From Runella sp. SP2 (lineage in GTDB: Bacteria > Bacteroidota > Bacteroidia > Cytophagales > Spirosomataceae): a stretch of DNA of 64,000 bases. The stretch lies in the NCBI RefSeq assembly GCF_003711225.1, contig NZ_CP031030.1, positions 496,001 to 560,000 of the forward strand. The letters are read 5' to 3'. The position numbers were made by a program, and so were the translations under genes. Below, in pieces: positions 45,100 to 54,164 of this stretch. The notes under the pieces were generated by a model, which was given only the letters and a program-made list of their open reading frames with translations, was not told where the DNA came from and ran no database searches. Positions within the stretch are counted from its first letter, which is position 1, and every line of letters begins with the position of its first letter.

Positions 45100-45150
45100 A
45101 TAGTCGATAGTCCACAGTCGATGGTAAAATTACTATGGACTATCGACTAT
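45100..45150 (-). terminator. 15-bp inverted repeat after pdhA
   Basis: ATAGTCGATAGTCCA (45100-45114) is exactly complementary to TGGACTATCGACTAT (45136-45150), a 15-bp stem with a 21-base loop. It lies immediately downstream of the pdhA stop and before mlaE on the same strand. A T-run is weak, so it may be a repeat element as much as a terminator. Confidence 0.6.
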
Positions 45151-45153
45151 TGG

Positions 45154-46173
45154 CTAATCAACAATAAACGGATAATCAGGTTCTACGTACATATCCGTGA
45201 AGATTTCAGATGGATCTGGCCACGGAGACTCTTCCGAGAATTTTACAGACTCTTCTACAATTTGCTTGATTTTGGCATCAATCGCCGCAAGTTCTTCTTC
45301 GGTAGCGATGCCATTTGTCAAAATACGGTCTTTCGTCATTTCGATTGGGTCACGCTTTTTGTACTCTTCTACCTCCTCTTTGGTACGGTATTTTTGAGGG
45401 TCAGACATGGAGTGACCACGGTAACGGTACGTTTTGAATTCGAGGAAAGTAGGGCCATCGCCACGGCGAGCGCGCTCAGCAGCACGGCTAACAGCATCGT
45501 GTACGGCTTCTACATCCATGCCATCCACGGGTTCTGATGGCATATCGTAACCTTCGCCAATGGTATATAAATCGGTCACGTTAGAAGTACGATTGACCGA
45601 CGTACCCATGGCGTATCCGTTGTTTTCAACGACGAAAATCACGGGGAGTTTCCACGTCATTGCCATGTTGAATGCTTCGTGTAGTGCACCTTGGCGAACG
45701 GCTCCGTCACCAAAAAAGCACATACAAAGATTTGATGTTTTGTTGTATTTTTCCGCAAAAGCAATACCAGCACCTAGTGGAATTTGCGCTCCTACGATAC
45801 CATGGCCGCCAATGAAATTATGCTCTTTGTCAAAAATGTGCATTGAACCACCTTTTCCTTTGGTGGTACCCGTTGCTTTTCCGTACAACTCGGCCATAAC
45901 AGCTTTGGGGTCTGTTCCTAGCGCTAATGGGAAGCCGTGGTCGCGGTAAGCTGTAATCCACTTGTCGTCTTTGGTAAGGGCACTGACACTTCCTGAAGAG
46001 CAGGCTTCCTGACCAATATAAAGGTGACAAAAACCACGTATTTTTTGTTGCCCATAGAGTTGTCCTGCTTTTTCTTCAAACTTACGTTGAAGCAACATCG
46101 ACTCATACCAATACATGTATCTCTCTTTGGGATGGGTTATTTTAGCTGGGGTTGCTTTGGTTTTGGTTGCCAT
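45154..46173 (-). CDS. pdhA: Pyruvate dehydrogenase E1 component, alpha subunit
   Basis: A 339-residue thiamine diphosphate-dependent dehydrogenase subunit that decarboxylates pyruvate in the pyruvate dehydrogenase complex. The TPP/Mg-binding motif is GDGAVRQGALHEAFNMA ending near VVENNGYAMGT, and the phosphorylation-loop-like segment is TYRYRGHSMSDPQKYRTKEE. HGIVGAQIPLGAGIAFA is also typical. The beta subunit is not next to it; in Bacteroidota E1 alpha and beta genes are often separated. It reads toward mlaE across a hairpin and is divergent from recF. Confidence 0.93.
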   Translation of the reverse strand: MATKTKATPAKITHPKERYMYWYESMLLQRKFEEKAGQLYGQQKIRGFCHLYIGQEACSSGSVSALTKDDKWITAYRDHGFPLALGTDPKAVMAELYGKATGTTKGKGGSMHIFDKEHNFIGGHGIVGAQIPLGAGIAFAEKYNKTSNLCMCFFGDGAVRQGALHEAFNMAMTWKLPVIFVVENNGYAMGTSVNRTSNVTDLYTIGEGYDMPSEPVDGMDVEAVHDAVSRAAERARRGDGPTFLEFKTYRYRGHSMSDPQKYRTKEEVEEYKKRDPIEMTKDRILTNGIATEEELAAIDAKIKQIVEESVKFSEESPWPDPSEIFTDMYVEPDYPFIVD

Positions 46174-46231
46174 TTTTTACAATAAATAAGGTTTTCTGGT
46201 CAAACAATGAACGGTGAACTGTTGACTGTTC

Positions 46232-46239
46232 TATCTTTG
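46232..46239 (+). promoter_or_regulatory. Putative -7 element of recF
   Basis: TATCTTTG matches TAnnTTTG about 30 bases before the recF ATG. No TTG at the usual distance upstream is evident. Confidence 0.4.
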
Positions 46240-46268
46240 CCACGCGAAATTAAGCATAAAACCATTCA

Positions 46269-47366
46269 ATGCCACAGCTATACCTAGAAAAACTCCAACT
46301 TATGGGATTTAAAAACTACGAGGAGGGACGTTTTGAGTTTAGTCGTTCCCTCAACTGTATCGTGGGGGAAAACGGTAGTGGCAAAACCAATTTGCTCGAT
46401 GCTATTTATTGGTTGGGGCTGACCAAAAGCGCGTTTCAGGTGCAAGATGCTTTTAGCATTCAGCACGAAGCTGATTTTATGATGGTGGATGGGGTATTCT
46501 GGAAAGATCATAAAACTGTCCAAATTACGTGCAGTTTGCAGCGTGGACAACGAAAAGTAATTTTGTCCGACAAAAAGCCGTATGAGCGTATCAGCGACCA
46601 CATTGGGCTGTACCCTGTGGTGTTGGTAGCGCCAAACGATACGGATTTAGTCCGCGATGGGAGCGAAGAACGACGCCGTTTTTTTGACGGAGTATTGTCG
46701 CAGCTTGACCAACAATATCTCCAAGATTTGCTTCAATACAATAAATTATTGGCGCAACGCAACGGCGTTTTGAAGCTATTTTACGACCGCCGCTACGTGG
46801 ACGATGATTTGCTTGATACGTACGACGAGCCACTTGTTGCGCTCGCTAACCGAATTTTTGAACGCCGTCAGCGCTTTTTGGAAGGTTTTGAACCGTTGGT
46901 GCAACACTATTATTCGTTTTTGGGAGAAGGGCGAGAGTCGGTAACGATTAAGTACGAATCAGAAGTCGAAAACCTGGATTTTCGTGAGCTATTTCGGGAA
47001 CACCGCACCCGCGATTTGAACGCTCAGCGGACACTCATGGGTATCCACAAAGATGATTTTGGGTTTGAAATGGACGGGGTAGCACTACGGAAATTTGGTT
47101 CGCAAGGACAGCAAAAGTCGTTTGTGTTGGCCTTAAAATTGGCGCAATTTGATCTTATTGCGATTGAAAAAGAAATGAAGCCGTTGTTGTTGCTCGATGA
47201 TATTTTTGATAAACTCGACGACCGACGTATCCAAAAACTGATACAATTGGTTGAAAAAGATACTTTTGGTCAAGTATTTTTGACTGATGCCCGTCCCGAA
47301 CGAACGCGAGCGTTGTTGAAAGATACTGTGGCAGAAGTACGTTATTTTGTGTCAGGAACAACCTAA
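46269..47366 (+). CDS. recF: DNA replication and repair protein RecF
   Basis: A 365-residue RecF. It is an ABC-type ATPase that helps load RecA at single-strand gaps. The N-terminus LQLMGFKNYEEGRFEFS and Walker A GENGSGKTN (about 34-42) are diagnostic. The signature region is KFGSQGQQKSFVLAL and Walker B is LLLLDDIFDKLDD. Length is usual. The gene is divergent from pdhA and is followed within 40 bases by a VF530-family gene, so the two may be co-transcribed. Confidence 0.96.
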   Translation: MPQLYLEKLQLMGFKNYEEGRFEFSRSLNCIVGENGSGKTNLLDAIYWLGLTKSAFQVQDAFSIQHEADFMMVDGVFWKDHKTVQITCSLQRGQRKVILSDKKPYERISDHIGLYPVVLVAPNDTDLVRDGSEERRRFFDGVLSQLDQQYLQDLLQYNKLLAQRNGVLKLFYDRRYVDDDLLDTYDEPLVALANRIFERRQRFLEGFEPLVQHYYSFLGEGRESVTIKYESEVENLDFRELFREHRTRDLNAQRTLMGIHKDDFGFEMDGVALRKFGSQGQQKSFVLALKLAQFDLIAIEKEMKPLLLLDDIFDKLDDRRIQKLIQLVEKDTFGQVFLTDARPERTRALLKDTVAEVRYFVSGTT

Positions 47367-47405
47367 TCGATTGAAATTTTGAAGAAAAAATAACCTTAAA
47401 ATTGT

Positions 47406-47630
47406 ATGAATAATCCGCAAGCCAATAATCCATTACACGGCATTACCCTCGAAATGATGTTGCATCATTTGGTGGCACATTATGGCTGGGAAACCATGGC
47501 CGAATACGTCAACATCCGCTGCTTTCAATTTGACCCAAGCATCAAATCAAGCCTAGCATTCCTTCGTAAAACTCCGTGGGCGAGGCAAAAAGTAGAAACA
47601 CTCTATTTGATGAGTTTGGACGAAAAGTAA
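47406..47630 (+). CDS. VF530 family protein (DUF2132)
   Basis: A 74-residue protein of the VF530/DUF2132 family: [22 protein letters not shown] and [17 protein letters not shown] are the characteristic segments. It is a small all-helical protein with a possible DNA-binding role; the biological function is not established. It lies 39 bases after recF and is convergent with the ABC exporter gene. Confidence 0.92.
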   Translation: MNNPQANNPLHGITLEMMLHHLVAHYGWETMAEYVNIRCFQFDPSIKSSLAFLRKTPWARQKVETLYLMSLDEK

Positions 47631-47647
47631 GTAAGGTTTGGTGTGTT

Positions 47648-49429
47648 TTACACCTCTTCTCCTTGCAACTGCTTGTCGTATAGTTCTTTGTAAGGGCCGT
47701 TTCTGTCAAGGAGTTCGGTATGCGTACCTTGTTCGATGATTTCTCCGTCGTTTAAAACCACGATGAAATCGGCGAGTTTGGCCGACGACACACGGTGAGA
47801 GATAATCACCGAGGTGCGGTCTTGCATGATGCGTTGGAGGTTGCTCAAAATCGTGTTTTCGGTTTGCGTATCTACGGCCGAAAGGCAGTCGTCCAAAATC
47901 AAGATTTTAGGGTCACGGGCAATGGCGCGCGCAATCGAAAGCCGCTGTTTTTGACCACCCGACAGCGTAATGCCGCGTTCGCCTACTTTGGTGTCAAATC
48001 CTTCGGGGAAATCAACGATATTGGCGTACAAATCAGCGTCTTTGGCTGCTTGTTCAATTTTAGAAAACGGCAAGCCTGTTGTTCCAAACGCTACGTTTTG
48101 AGCGATAGAATCTGAAAACAAAAACACGTCTTGAGGCACGTAGCCCGTTTGGCTTCGGAGCGATTGAAGGTTATACTCTTTGAGCGGAACACCATCGACC
48201 AAAATCTGCCCTTCAGTAGGGTCATACAAACGCGTGAGAAGGCTGGCTACGGTACTTTTTCCCGAACCTGTTGTTCCCAAAATAGCCACCGTTTCTCCTG
48301 CTTTTACGCTTAGATTAAATTGCTTGATGGCTTTAATGCCCGTGTCGGGATAAACAAACGAGACATTGTCAAAACGGATGGCGCCTTGAATGTCGCGTAC
48401 CGTATTTTTCTCCGAAACAATGTCGGTTTTGGTGGTCAAAAACTCATTGATACGTACCTGCGACGCCGCCGCTCGTTGGGTTTGGCTAGTTGTCCAACCA
48501 AGGGCCATCACGGGCCATGTCAGCATACTGACGTACAAAATAAACTCGGTGATGTTGCCAGGAGTTAGACGTCCTGCCATGATTTCCTGTCCACCAATAT
48601 AGACCACGAGAATATTACTCAAGCCTACCAAGACCACAATAAAGGGATAAAACAGCGAATCGACGAGTGTCAATCCAAGCGATTTGTTGCGATAATCGTT
48701 GCTTTGATTGATAAAATGGCGAAGCTGCTCCCGCTCCCGAACAAACGCTTTGACCACCCGAATGCCTGAAAACGATTCCTGCACAAACGTCGAAACCGAT
48801 GAAAGTTGTGCTTGCAATGCCTCCGAGCGTTTCATGATGATATTGTTGACGTAGTAAATGCTCAACGATAAGACTGGCAACGGTAGCAAAACATAAAAAG
48901 TCAGTTTGGCATTGACCGAAACCATGTAGCTAATCACCAAAATAAACAACGTAATGAGGTTGATGCCGTACATAATCGACGGCCCTACGTACATCCGCAC
49001 CTTGCTGACATCTTCCGAAATCCGTGCCATGAGGTCGCCCGTGTTGTGGCGTCGATAAAAACTCAGCGGTAGGGTTTGGTAGTGGGCATAAATCTCGTTT
49101 TTAAGGTCAAATTCGATGTGTCTCGACATCACAATGAGGGTTTGCCGCACCATAAACAAGAAAACACCTTTCAGCAGCGCCATGGCCAAAATCAGAAGAC
49201 CGTACAACAGGATGCTGAAGGCAAAAATGTCGTAAAAATTTGATTGAATTTTGGCGCCTTCAAACAAAAAATAGACGTCGAGGGTATCTTTTACCAAGTC
49301 GAGGGCATAGCGAACCAATTGGGCGGGAATGATGCCAAAAAGGTTGGAAATAATGGTAAAAAGTGTTCCAAGAATGAGATACCACTTGTATTTGACGAGG
49401 TATTTGTTGAGGTGGGCAAGTGCTTTCAA
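47648..49429 (-). CDS. ABC transporter, fused permease/ATPase (exporter type)
   Basis: A 593-residue half-transporter of the MsbA/multidrug type, expected to work as a homodimer or heterodimer. The N-terminal domain has six membrane helices (about 15-320). The nucleotide-binding domain has Walker A GTTGSGKST, the signature LSGGQKQR, Walker B ILILDDCLSAVD and an H-loop SHR. The substrate may be a lipid, peptide or drug, and the sequence does not decide. Length is standard. The gene is convergent with the VF530-family gene; the 140 bases upstream of its ATG hold no other gene. Confidence 0.93.
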   Translation of the reverse strand: MKALAHLNKYLVKYKWYLILGTLFTIISNLFGIIPAQLVRYALDLVKDTLDVYFLFEGAKIQSNFYDIFAFSILLYGLLILAMALLKGVFLFMVRQTLIVMSRHIEFDLKNEIYAHYQTLPLSFYRRHNTGDLMARISEDVSKVRMYVGPSIMYGINLITLFILVISYMVSVNAKLTFYVLLPLPVLSLSIYYVNNIIMKRSEALQAQLSSVSTFVQESFSGIRVVKAFVREREQLRHFINQSNDYRNKSLGLTLVDSLFYPFIVVLVGLSNILVVYIGGQEIMAGRLTPGNITEFILYVSMLTWPVMALGWTTSQTQRAAASQVRINEFLTTKTDIVSEKNTVRDIQGAIRFDNVSFVYPDTGIKAIKQFNLSVKAGETVAILGTTGSGKSTVASLLTRLYDPTEGQILVDGVPLKEYNLQSLRSQTGYVPQDVFLFSDSIAQNVAFGTTGLPFSKIEQAAKDADLYANIVDFPEGFDTKVGERGITLSGGQKQRLSIARAIARDPKILILDDCLSAVDTQTENTILSNLQRIMQDRTSVIISHRVSSAKLADFIVVLNDGEIIEQGTHTELLDRNGPYKELYDKQLQGEEV

Positions 49430-49569
49430 AGGCGCGCGAATTGGTTACGTTTGCTGTTTGGTATGATGGTCTAACACTATTTTTACGGAAAACGTTTGCG
49501 ATAAACGTCGATTCCCTTACAAAACCAATGTCATCTGTATTTTTCACACAGCCTGTAAAATAGAATTTC

Positions 49570-50856
49570 TCAAGGTACAGTCTCCAACATCCAATCAAAT
49601 GGTTTTTGGGCCAAAGGAAAAGTTTTCTTTTTTCTCTTTAAGACTACTTTCAACGAGTCATCTTGCACTTTTCCTTTGAGGATTACGGTGTTGGTGTCGG
49701 GTAAAGTGCATTGGAGAATAAACAAATTAGCGCTGTCGCTGGAGCGTTTTTTAAAGGAGATGGTTTGGTGTAAAGAATCCAATTTATAACCAAAATACGC
49801 TCGTCCGTAACGAATTCTGAAAAGCGTGTCGGCGGTTTGAATGCTACCACTGTTGTTTTTCTCAAAAATCATGTCCTTCCAGCGGAGGCTATCGGTTGCC
49901 ATTCGCCCTGAGGTTTCAAACGAAGCCACGTCGAAAATGCCCGTCGTCAAGACTTCTTTGGGAGGGGCTTCGTTGAAAGGATGAAGGCTTGATTGGTAGG
50001 AAGAGTAGAAAGGAAAAACGATAAATAAACCGATGAAAACAACTTTTAACAAAATACGAGACGTTTGCATCCATTTTTCGGAAAATGCGTACGCAGGAGG
50101 TAGCGGTTCGGTAGGCTGATTGAGAACAAAAAATCGAAGAAGACGCTGGGCATCAGTCAGGAGTAAAATACAACTAAACACAAACAAGTGCATCGAAAAC
50201 AGCTTTACAGGGATGTTGTAAGCCAAATTCATCATTGCCACGTTTAGAAAAACGCCCGCAGCTATCAATGCCCCCAAAGTACTTGTACGTCGGAAAATGA
50301 GCAAAGCCCCCGCTACGCATTCCATCACCCCCGAAAATACCTCGTAGGGCTGCGAATACCCAATAAAAAACCAAGCAAACCGCATCGGCGACAAATCGCC
50401 AATGGGAGTGGCGAACTGGCTCAAATTGGGGAAGGGCATTTGTTGGGCATATACTTTGATAATCCCGTACACGAACGAAACCATGCTGACGTAATACCGA
50501 AGCCCTACAATGAGCCAATAGTAGGCAGTTTCGTAGCTTGGCCTTTTACGGTCGAGCAGCGACCAAAGTGCCGTCCCGACGAGGGCCATGAGGCTATGAA
50601 AGCATAACTCTGCGTACCCAAACGAGGTGTCGCCGCTACCCGCCACGGGAACTAATACGTCTTTGATATGAAACAAATACTGGTTGAGCCATTCTACCAC
50701 TGCTTTTTCGGCAGCCATATAGCCGTTATGCACAACTCCTATCAGTGGTAATTCGGAAAAACCAAAGAAATTGATGCAGTAAAAACCAAAGTAAATGGCA
50801 GTGAAACGAAAAATGATTTTACGCCAAAGTGGCCAATCGGAGGGCGATGTGATCAT
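49570..50856 (-). CDS. DoxX-like multi-pass membrane protein
   Basis: A 428-residue membrane protein with several helices in its first 270 residues. The segment FSGVMECVAGALLIFRRTSTLGALIAAGVFLNVAMMNL resembles DoxX-type quinone-interacting membrane proteins, while the last roughly 160 residues are soluble and beta-rich (SGRMATDSLRWKDMIFEKN, GYKLDSLHQTISFKKR). Function is unknown; a role in redox or metabolite handling is only a guess. The gene is divergent from the membrane-spanning AraC regulator gene across 77 bases. Confidence 0.6.
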   Translation of the reverse strand: MITSPSDWPLWRKIIFRFTAIYFGFYCINFFGFSELPLIGVVHNGYMAAEKAVVEWLNQYLFHIKDVLVPVAGSGDTSFGYAELCFHSLMALVGTALWSLLDRKRPSYETAYYWLIVGLRYYVSMVSFVYGIIKVYAQQMPFPNLSQFATPIGDLSPMRFAWFFIGYSQPYEVFSGVMECVAGALLIFRRTSTLGALIAAGVFLNVAMMNLAYNIPVKLFSMHLFVFSCILLLTDAQRLLRFFVLNQPTEPLPPAYAFSEKWMQTSRILLKVVFIGLFIVFPFYSSYQSSLHPFNEAPPKEVLTTGIFDVASFETSGRMATDSLRWKDMIFEKNNSGSIQTADTLFRIRYGRAYFGYKLDSLHQTISFKKRSSDSANLFILQCTLPDTNTVILKGKVQDDSLKVVLKRKKKTFPLAQKPFDWMLETVP

Positions 50857-50933
50857 GTAAAAAAAGGAACGAGGTTTGTTATTTTAGGGCTATTTACAAA
50901 AAAACAAAAAATAGCTAACTTGTGCTCAATTCT

Positions 50934-52193
50934 ATGAAAAAACTCGCTTTACAGCTGGTATTTGTCCTTCTCGTGCATGGTGTTTGCGCTCAATTACCTA
51001 TTTACTACCTTGACGAACTCCCAACCATCGATGGTCAATCCAACGAATGGCCTCAAGCGTTTTTTCGGAGGTATCGCCCCAAAAGTCGTTTGGTAAAATC
51101 ACCTAACGAAATGCGGTATGCATTGGGCTTTGATGAAATGTATTTGTACGGTGTTTTTGAGGTAAAAGATGCTCATTTGACCGACCTTGCCAACGATAAA
51201 AGTGGTAGCCCTCGTATTACTTTTAACGATGGAGTAGAGTTCTACATTGATACCCAAAATAATAGCAAAGCGTTAATGGAGGGCGATGATTTTCAGCTGA
51301 TTATGGATGCTATGGGAAACTTAACTGTGTTTAGGGGAGGAGATAAGTTTTTGATAAAAGTAAACGAATCAAAGGTCCCCAAAGATACCATGACGTCGCA
51401 TTTTGTGATGGATTATCAGGTGGCTCGTAGGGGGACTGTCAATAACGAAACCGATCAAGACGAGGGATACCTTATTGAGTTTCGAGTAGCTTGGGCTGCT
51501 TTGGGAATTCGCCCGCAGATGCAAAAACGCTTCAAGGTGGACATCTGCCTCAACGACGCCGACCATTACCTCGACATTCGCCCCTTGGCCGAAGACGCCT
51601 CTATTCCTTTTTATGACTACCAAAGTATCGGTGGCTACAAAGATTTTGGTTTTCCGACTAGGTGGCAAGCGGCTGAGTTGGTGGGGCAAGCGACTTGGTG
51701 GACGGGCTTTCGACGTACATTCACCAAGGGTATAGGAGTGGGTTTAAGTATCGTTTTGATTGTTGTCGCGTTCGGAATTTGGCAATGGAAGCGTCGTTTC
51801 CCAACCATTGTGACCGTCGAAGAAAAAGTCTATCGAGTGATTGCGCCCACGGACGTAGCTGCGGACGATGTGACTCTTGTTGGAAATGCAGAGCGATTTG
51901 TGCTGCAAAACCTTCAACAAGAACTTTCTCCGTCTGATCTTGCCGAACACCTCAACCTCAGCTTGCGTCAGCTCCAACGTCAACTGCGGGAAGAAGCCAA
52001 TCTGACTCCCACGGATTTTATTCGTAAAATCAAACTAGAAAAAGCAGCGCTCTGGCTGGTGTCTTCTCCAAAAAACGTTACCGAAATTGCCTACGAATTG
52101 GGATTTACCGACCCTGCCTATTTTTCCCGAATCTTTAAGAAACACTTTGGCCAAACTCCCTCTGATTTTCAAGAAAAGGCTCAAAAAACGTAG
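50934..52193 (+). CDS. Transmembrane AraC-family regulator with a CBM9-like sensor domain
   Basis: A 419-residue protein. I chose the ATG at 50934 over a GTG at 50922, because it gives the signal peptide MKKLALQLVFVLLVHGVCAQ. The periplasmic part (about 25-255) looks like a carbohydrate-binding family 9-like domain (YYLDELPTIDGQSNEW; FNDGVEFYIDTQNN). A membrane helix lies near 265-285 (GVGLSIVLIVVAFGIWQW). The cytoplasmic C-terminus is an AraC-type DNA-binding domain (about 320-415; LSPSDLAEHLNLSLRQLQRQ and VTEIAYELGFTDPAYFSRIF). This is a one-protein sugar sensor and transcription factor. The pectate lyase-like gene downstream is its plausible target. Confidence 0.82.
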   Translation: MKKLALQLVFVLLVHGVCAQLPIYYLDELPTIDGQSNEWPQAFFRRYRPKSRLVKSPNEMRYALGFDEMYLYGVFEVKDAHLTDLANDKSGSPRITFNDGVEFYIDTQNNSKALMEGDDFQLIMDAMGNLTVFRGGDKFLIKVNESKVPKDTMTSHFVMDYQVARRGTVNNETDQDEGYLIEFRVAWAALGIRPQMQKRFKVDICLNDADHYLDIRPLAEDASIPFYDYQSIGGYKDFGFPTRWQAAELVGQATWWTGFRRTFTKGIGVGLSIVLIVVAFGIWQWKRRFPTIVTVEEKVYRVIAPTDVAADDVTLVGNAERFVLQNLQQELSPSDLAEHLNLSLRQLQRQLREEANLTPTDFIRKIKLEKAALWLVSSPKNVTEIAYELGFTDPAYFSRIFKKHFGQTPSDFQEKAQKT

Positions 52194-52286
52194 ATTGGCG
52201 CGATTGTACCAGTTTTTGTCGTGTTTGTAGGTCTGCATTTTATGGTAAAAAGCGAGCTTTGTTTTCAAAATAGAACACAAAGTTGT

Positions 52287-54014
52287 ATGCAAAAACTATT
52301 GTTGAGTATTGCCTTTATTGTTGGCGTTTTATGGCAAAGTTTAGCCCAAACCATTCCTTCTTTTCCAGGGGCGGAGGGCTTTGGAGCGGTGGCTACGGGA
52401 GGGCGCGGTGGTAGTGTTTATTACGTCACCAATCTCAATTGCTCTGGGCCTGGGTCGTTACAAAACGGTTTGAACCAAACGGGAGCTAAGTATATTTTGT
52501 TCAAAGTGAGTGGGGTGATTCCGTGTGCCGCCGAAGTTTTCAAAGGGGATGTTACCATTGCGGGGCAAACTTCCCCAGGAGGAATCATTGTTCGGGGTAT
52601 TATTTTGGACGAAATCTACGAGCAAAACACCCACTCACGCAATGTGATTATTCGCCACCTGCGTTCGCGCCCAAAACCTACCCAAACATTGCCTAACCAA
52701 GGGTACGTACTTGATGACGGCTTGCGGCTCGACGGTGCTTCAAACGTCATCGTGGATCATTGTTCGTTTGCCAATGCCATTGACGAAAGTGTGCAAATTT
52801 CGCATTCACGCAATATTACCATTCAAAACTGTATGCTGTCCGAAACCCTCGGCGAGCACTTTCATTTGGGGGGAATGTTGGTCAATTATTCGCGTGCCGA
52901 CCATCCGCAAGACAATATTAGCATTCACCACAATGTTTGGAATCGGATTGGGGGGCGTTTTCCTGAATTGTCGTGTGAGTCACCCTTTTGTAGCTCGGCG
53001 CCACTCAATATCGAAATCACTTCGAATCTTTTTTGGGATCAGCAGATTCAGACGTGGTACAACGCCTGTACGTCGGGTGGGAGCGATTGTACCAATTTTC
53101 GACTGAACCTCAATTTTACCAACAACTACTCGGTGGTTCGTTCTACTTACAACGGCCCATTAGCCTCGGCCGATTTTTTGTCCAACGCGTCCAATCGGCT
53201 GTTCGTTTCAGGGAATCGTTTGAATAGATATGCGCAATATTCAGATTATCAGTTATTTTACTGCTGCAATGATTTTAACACAAACGCCCCCAACACCAGT
53301 TTAGGAACTGCTCAACGCCTCACAACGCGCCATTCGTTTCCATTAATTACGCTTACAGCGGCGACTGACTTGCCAACCTATGCTGCCAAAAATGTGGGCG
53401 CGTTTCCCCGTGACCCGATGGATCGGCGTTTGTTGGCACCAATTGCCTCAAACACGATTGCTTCCCAAGCCATCAACGGCACCGATTATTTCAACGACGC
53501 ATTTCTGTTGGATACCGCCCCACCGCCACCTGTCGATGCTGATAACGATGGAATGCCCAACGACTGGGAAACTGCCAATGGCCTGAATCCCAACGTACAA
53601 GACCACAATGGAACGCAACTCTCTAAAAAATTTACGGGGGTAGAAGGGTACACCAATTTGGAATGTTACCTCAACGAACTTTCGGATAAATTGGTAGGCC
53701 AAACGAGCGTAGTTGTGATACCTCCAAGCACGACAATTACGGGGATTGAACTCACCCCAAGCGAGCGGATTTCTGCCTCGGTAAGCCCTAATCCTGCCGA
53801 ATCGGGCATTGTGGTCAAAGTAACGGGGCAAACAGGCCGTCTGTGGCGTTTTGAGTTGCTCGATGCCCTCGGACGGGTGGTTTTGCAAGAAAATAACATT
53901 GCGACGCGTGAAAAATCAAGTGCACTACCTCGGTTATTACCCAATGGCACCTATACGATTCGGATTTATCTTGATAATCAGACGTTTTCGCAGAAGGTTG
54001 TGGTGTTGAAGTGA
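52287..54014 (+). CDS. Pectate lyase-like secreted protein with type IX secretion tail
   Basis: A 575-residue secreted beta-helix protein. The ATG at 52287 gives a signal peptide (QKLLLSIAFIVGVLWQSLAQ); the longer frame from 52221 does not. The N-terminal PGAEGFGAVATGGRGGSVY and the Asn/Ser-rich repeat rungs (VIVDHCSFANAID, NISIHHNVWNRIG) are typical of pectate lyase superfamily enzymes. A calcium-binding-like DADNDGMPNDWE segment and a Por-type C-terminal sorting domain (SVSPNPAESGIVV...NGTYTIRIYL...QKVVVLK) follow, the signal for type IX export and surface attachment. It should degrade pectin or a related polysaccharide. It lies 93 bases after the CBM9/AraC regulator. Confidence 0.92.
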   Translation: MQKLLLSIAFIVGVLWQSLAQTIPSFPGAEGFGAVATGGRGGSVYYVTNLNCSGPGSLQNGLNQTGAKYILFKVSGVIPCAAEVFKGDVTIAGQTSPGGIIVRGIILDEIYEQNTHSRNVIIRHLRSRPKPTQTLPNQGYVLDDGLRLDGASNVIVDHCSFANAIDESVQISHSRNITIQNCMLSETLGEHFHLGGMLVNYSRADHPQDNISIHHNVWNRIGGRFPELSCESPFCSSAPLNIEITSNLFWDQQIQTWYNACTSGGSDCTNFRLNLNFTNNYSVVRSTYNGPLASADFLSNASNRLFVSGNRLNRYAQYSDYQLFYCCNDFNTNAPNTSLGTAQRLTTRHSFPLITLTAATDLPTYAAKNVGAFPRDPMDRRLLAPIASNTIASQAINGTDYFNDAFLLDTAPPPPVDADNDGMPNDWETANGLNPNVQDHNGTQLSKKFTGVEGYTNLECYLNELSDKLVGQTSVVVIPPSTTITGIELTPSERISASVSPNPAESGIVVKVTGQTGRLWRFELLDALGRVVLQENNIATREKSSALPRLLPNGTYTIRIYLDNQTFSQKVVVLK

Positions 54015-54164
54015 GTAGGGTTCATTTTACCACCATATTAAGATATATAAGTGATTATAAGAAAACTTCTATGCTCTTATATTTCTTATATGGTTCAATA
54101 ATTTTTCAGTATCCCCATAAATGGACTAACTTGCATACCTCGAAAATAAGTTCGTTGTTGCTTT

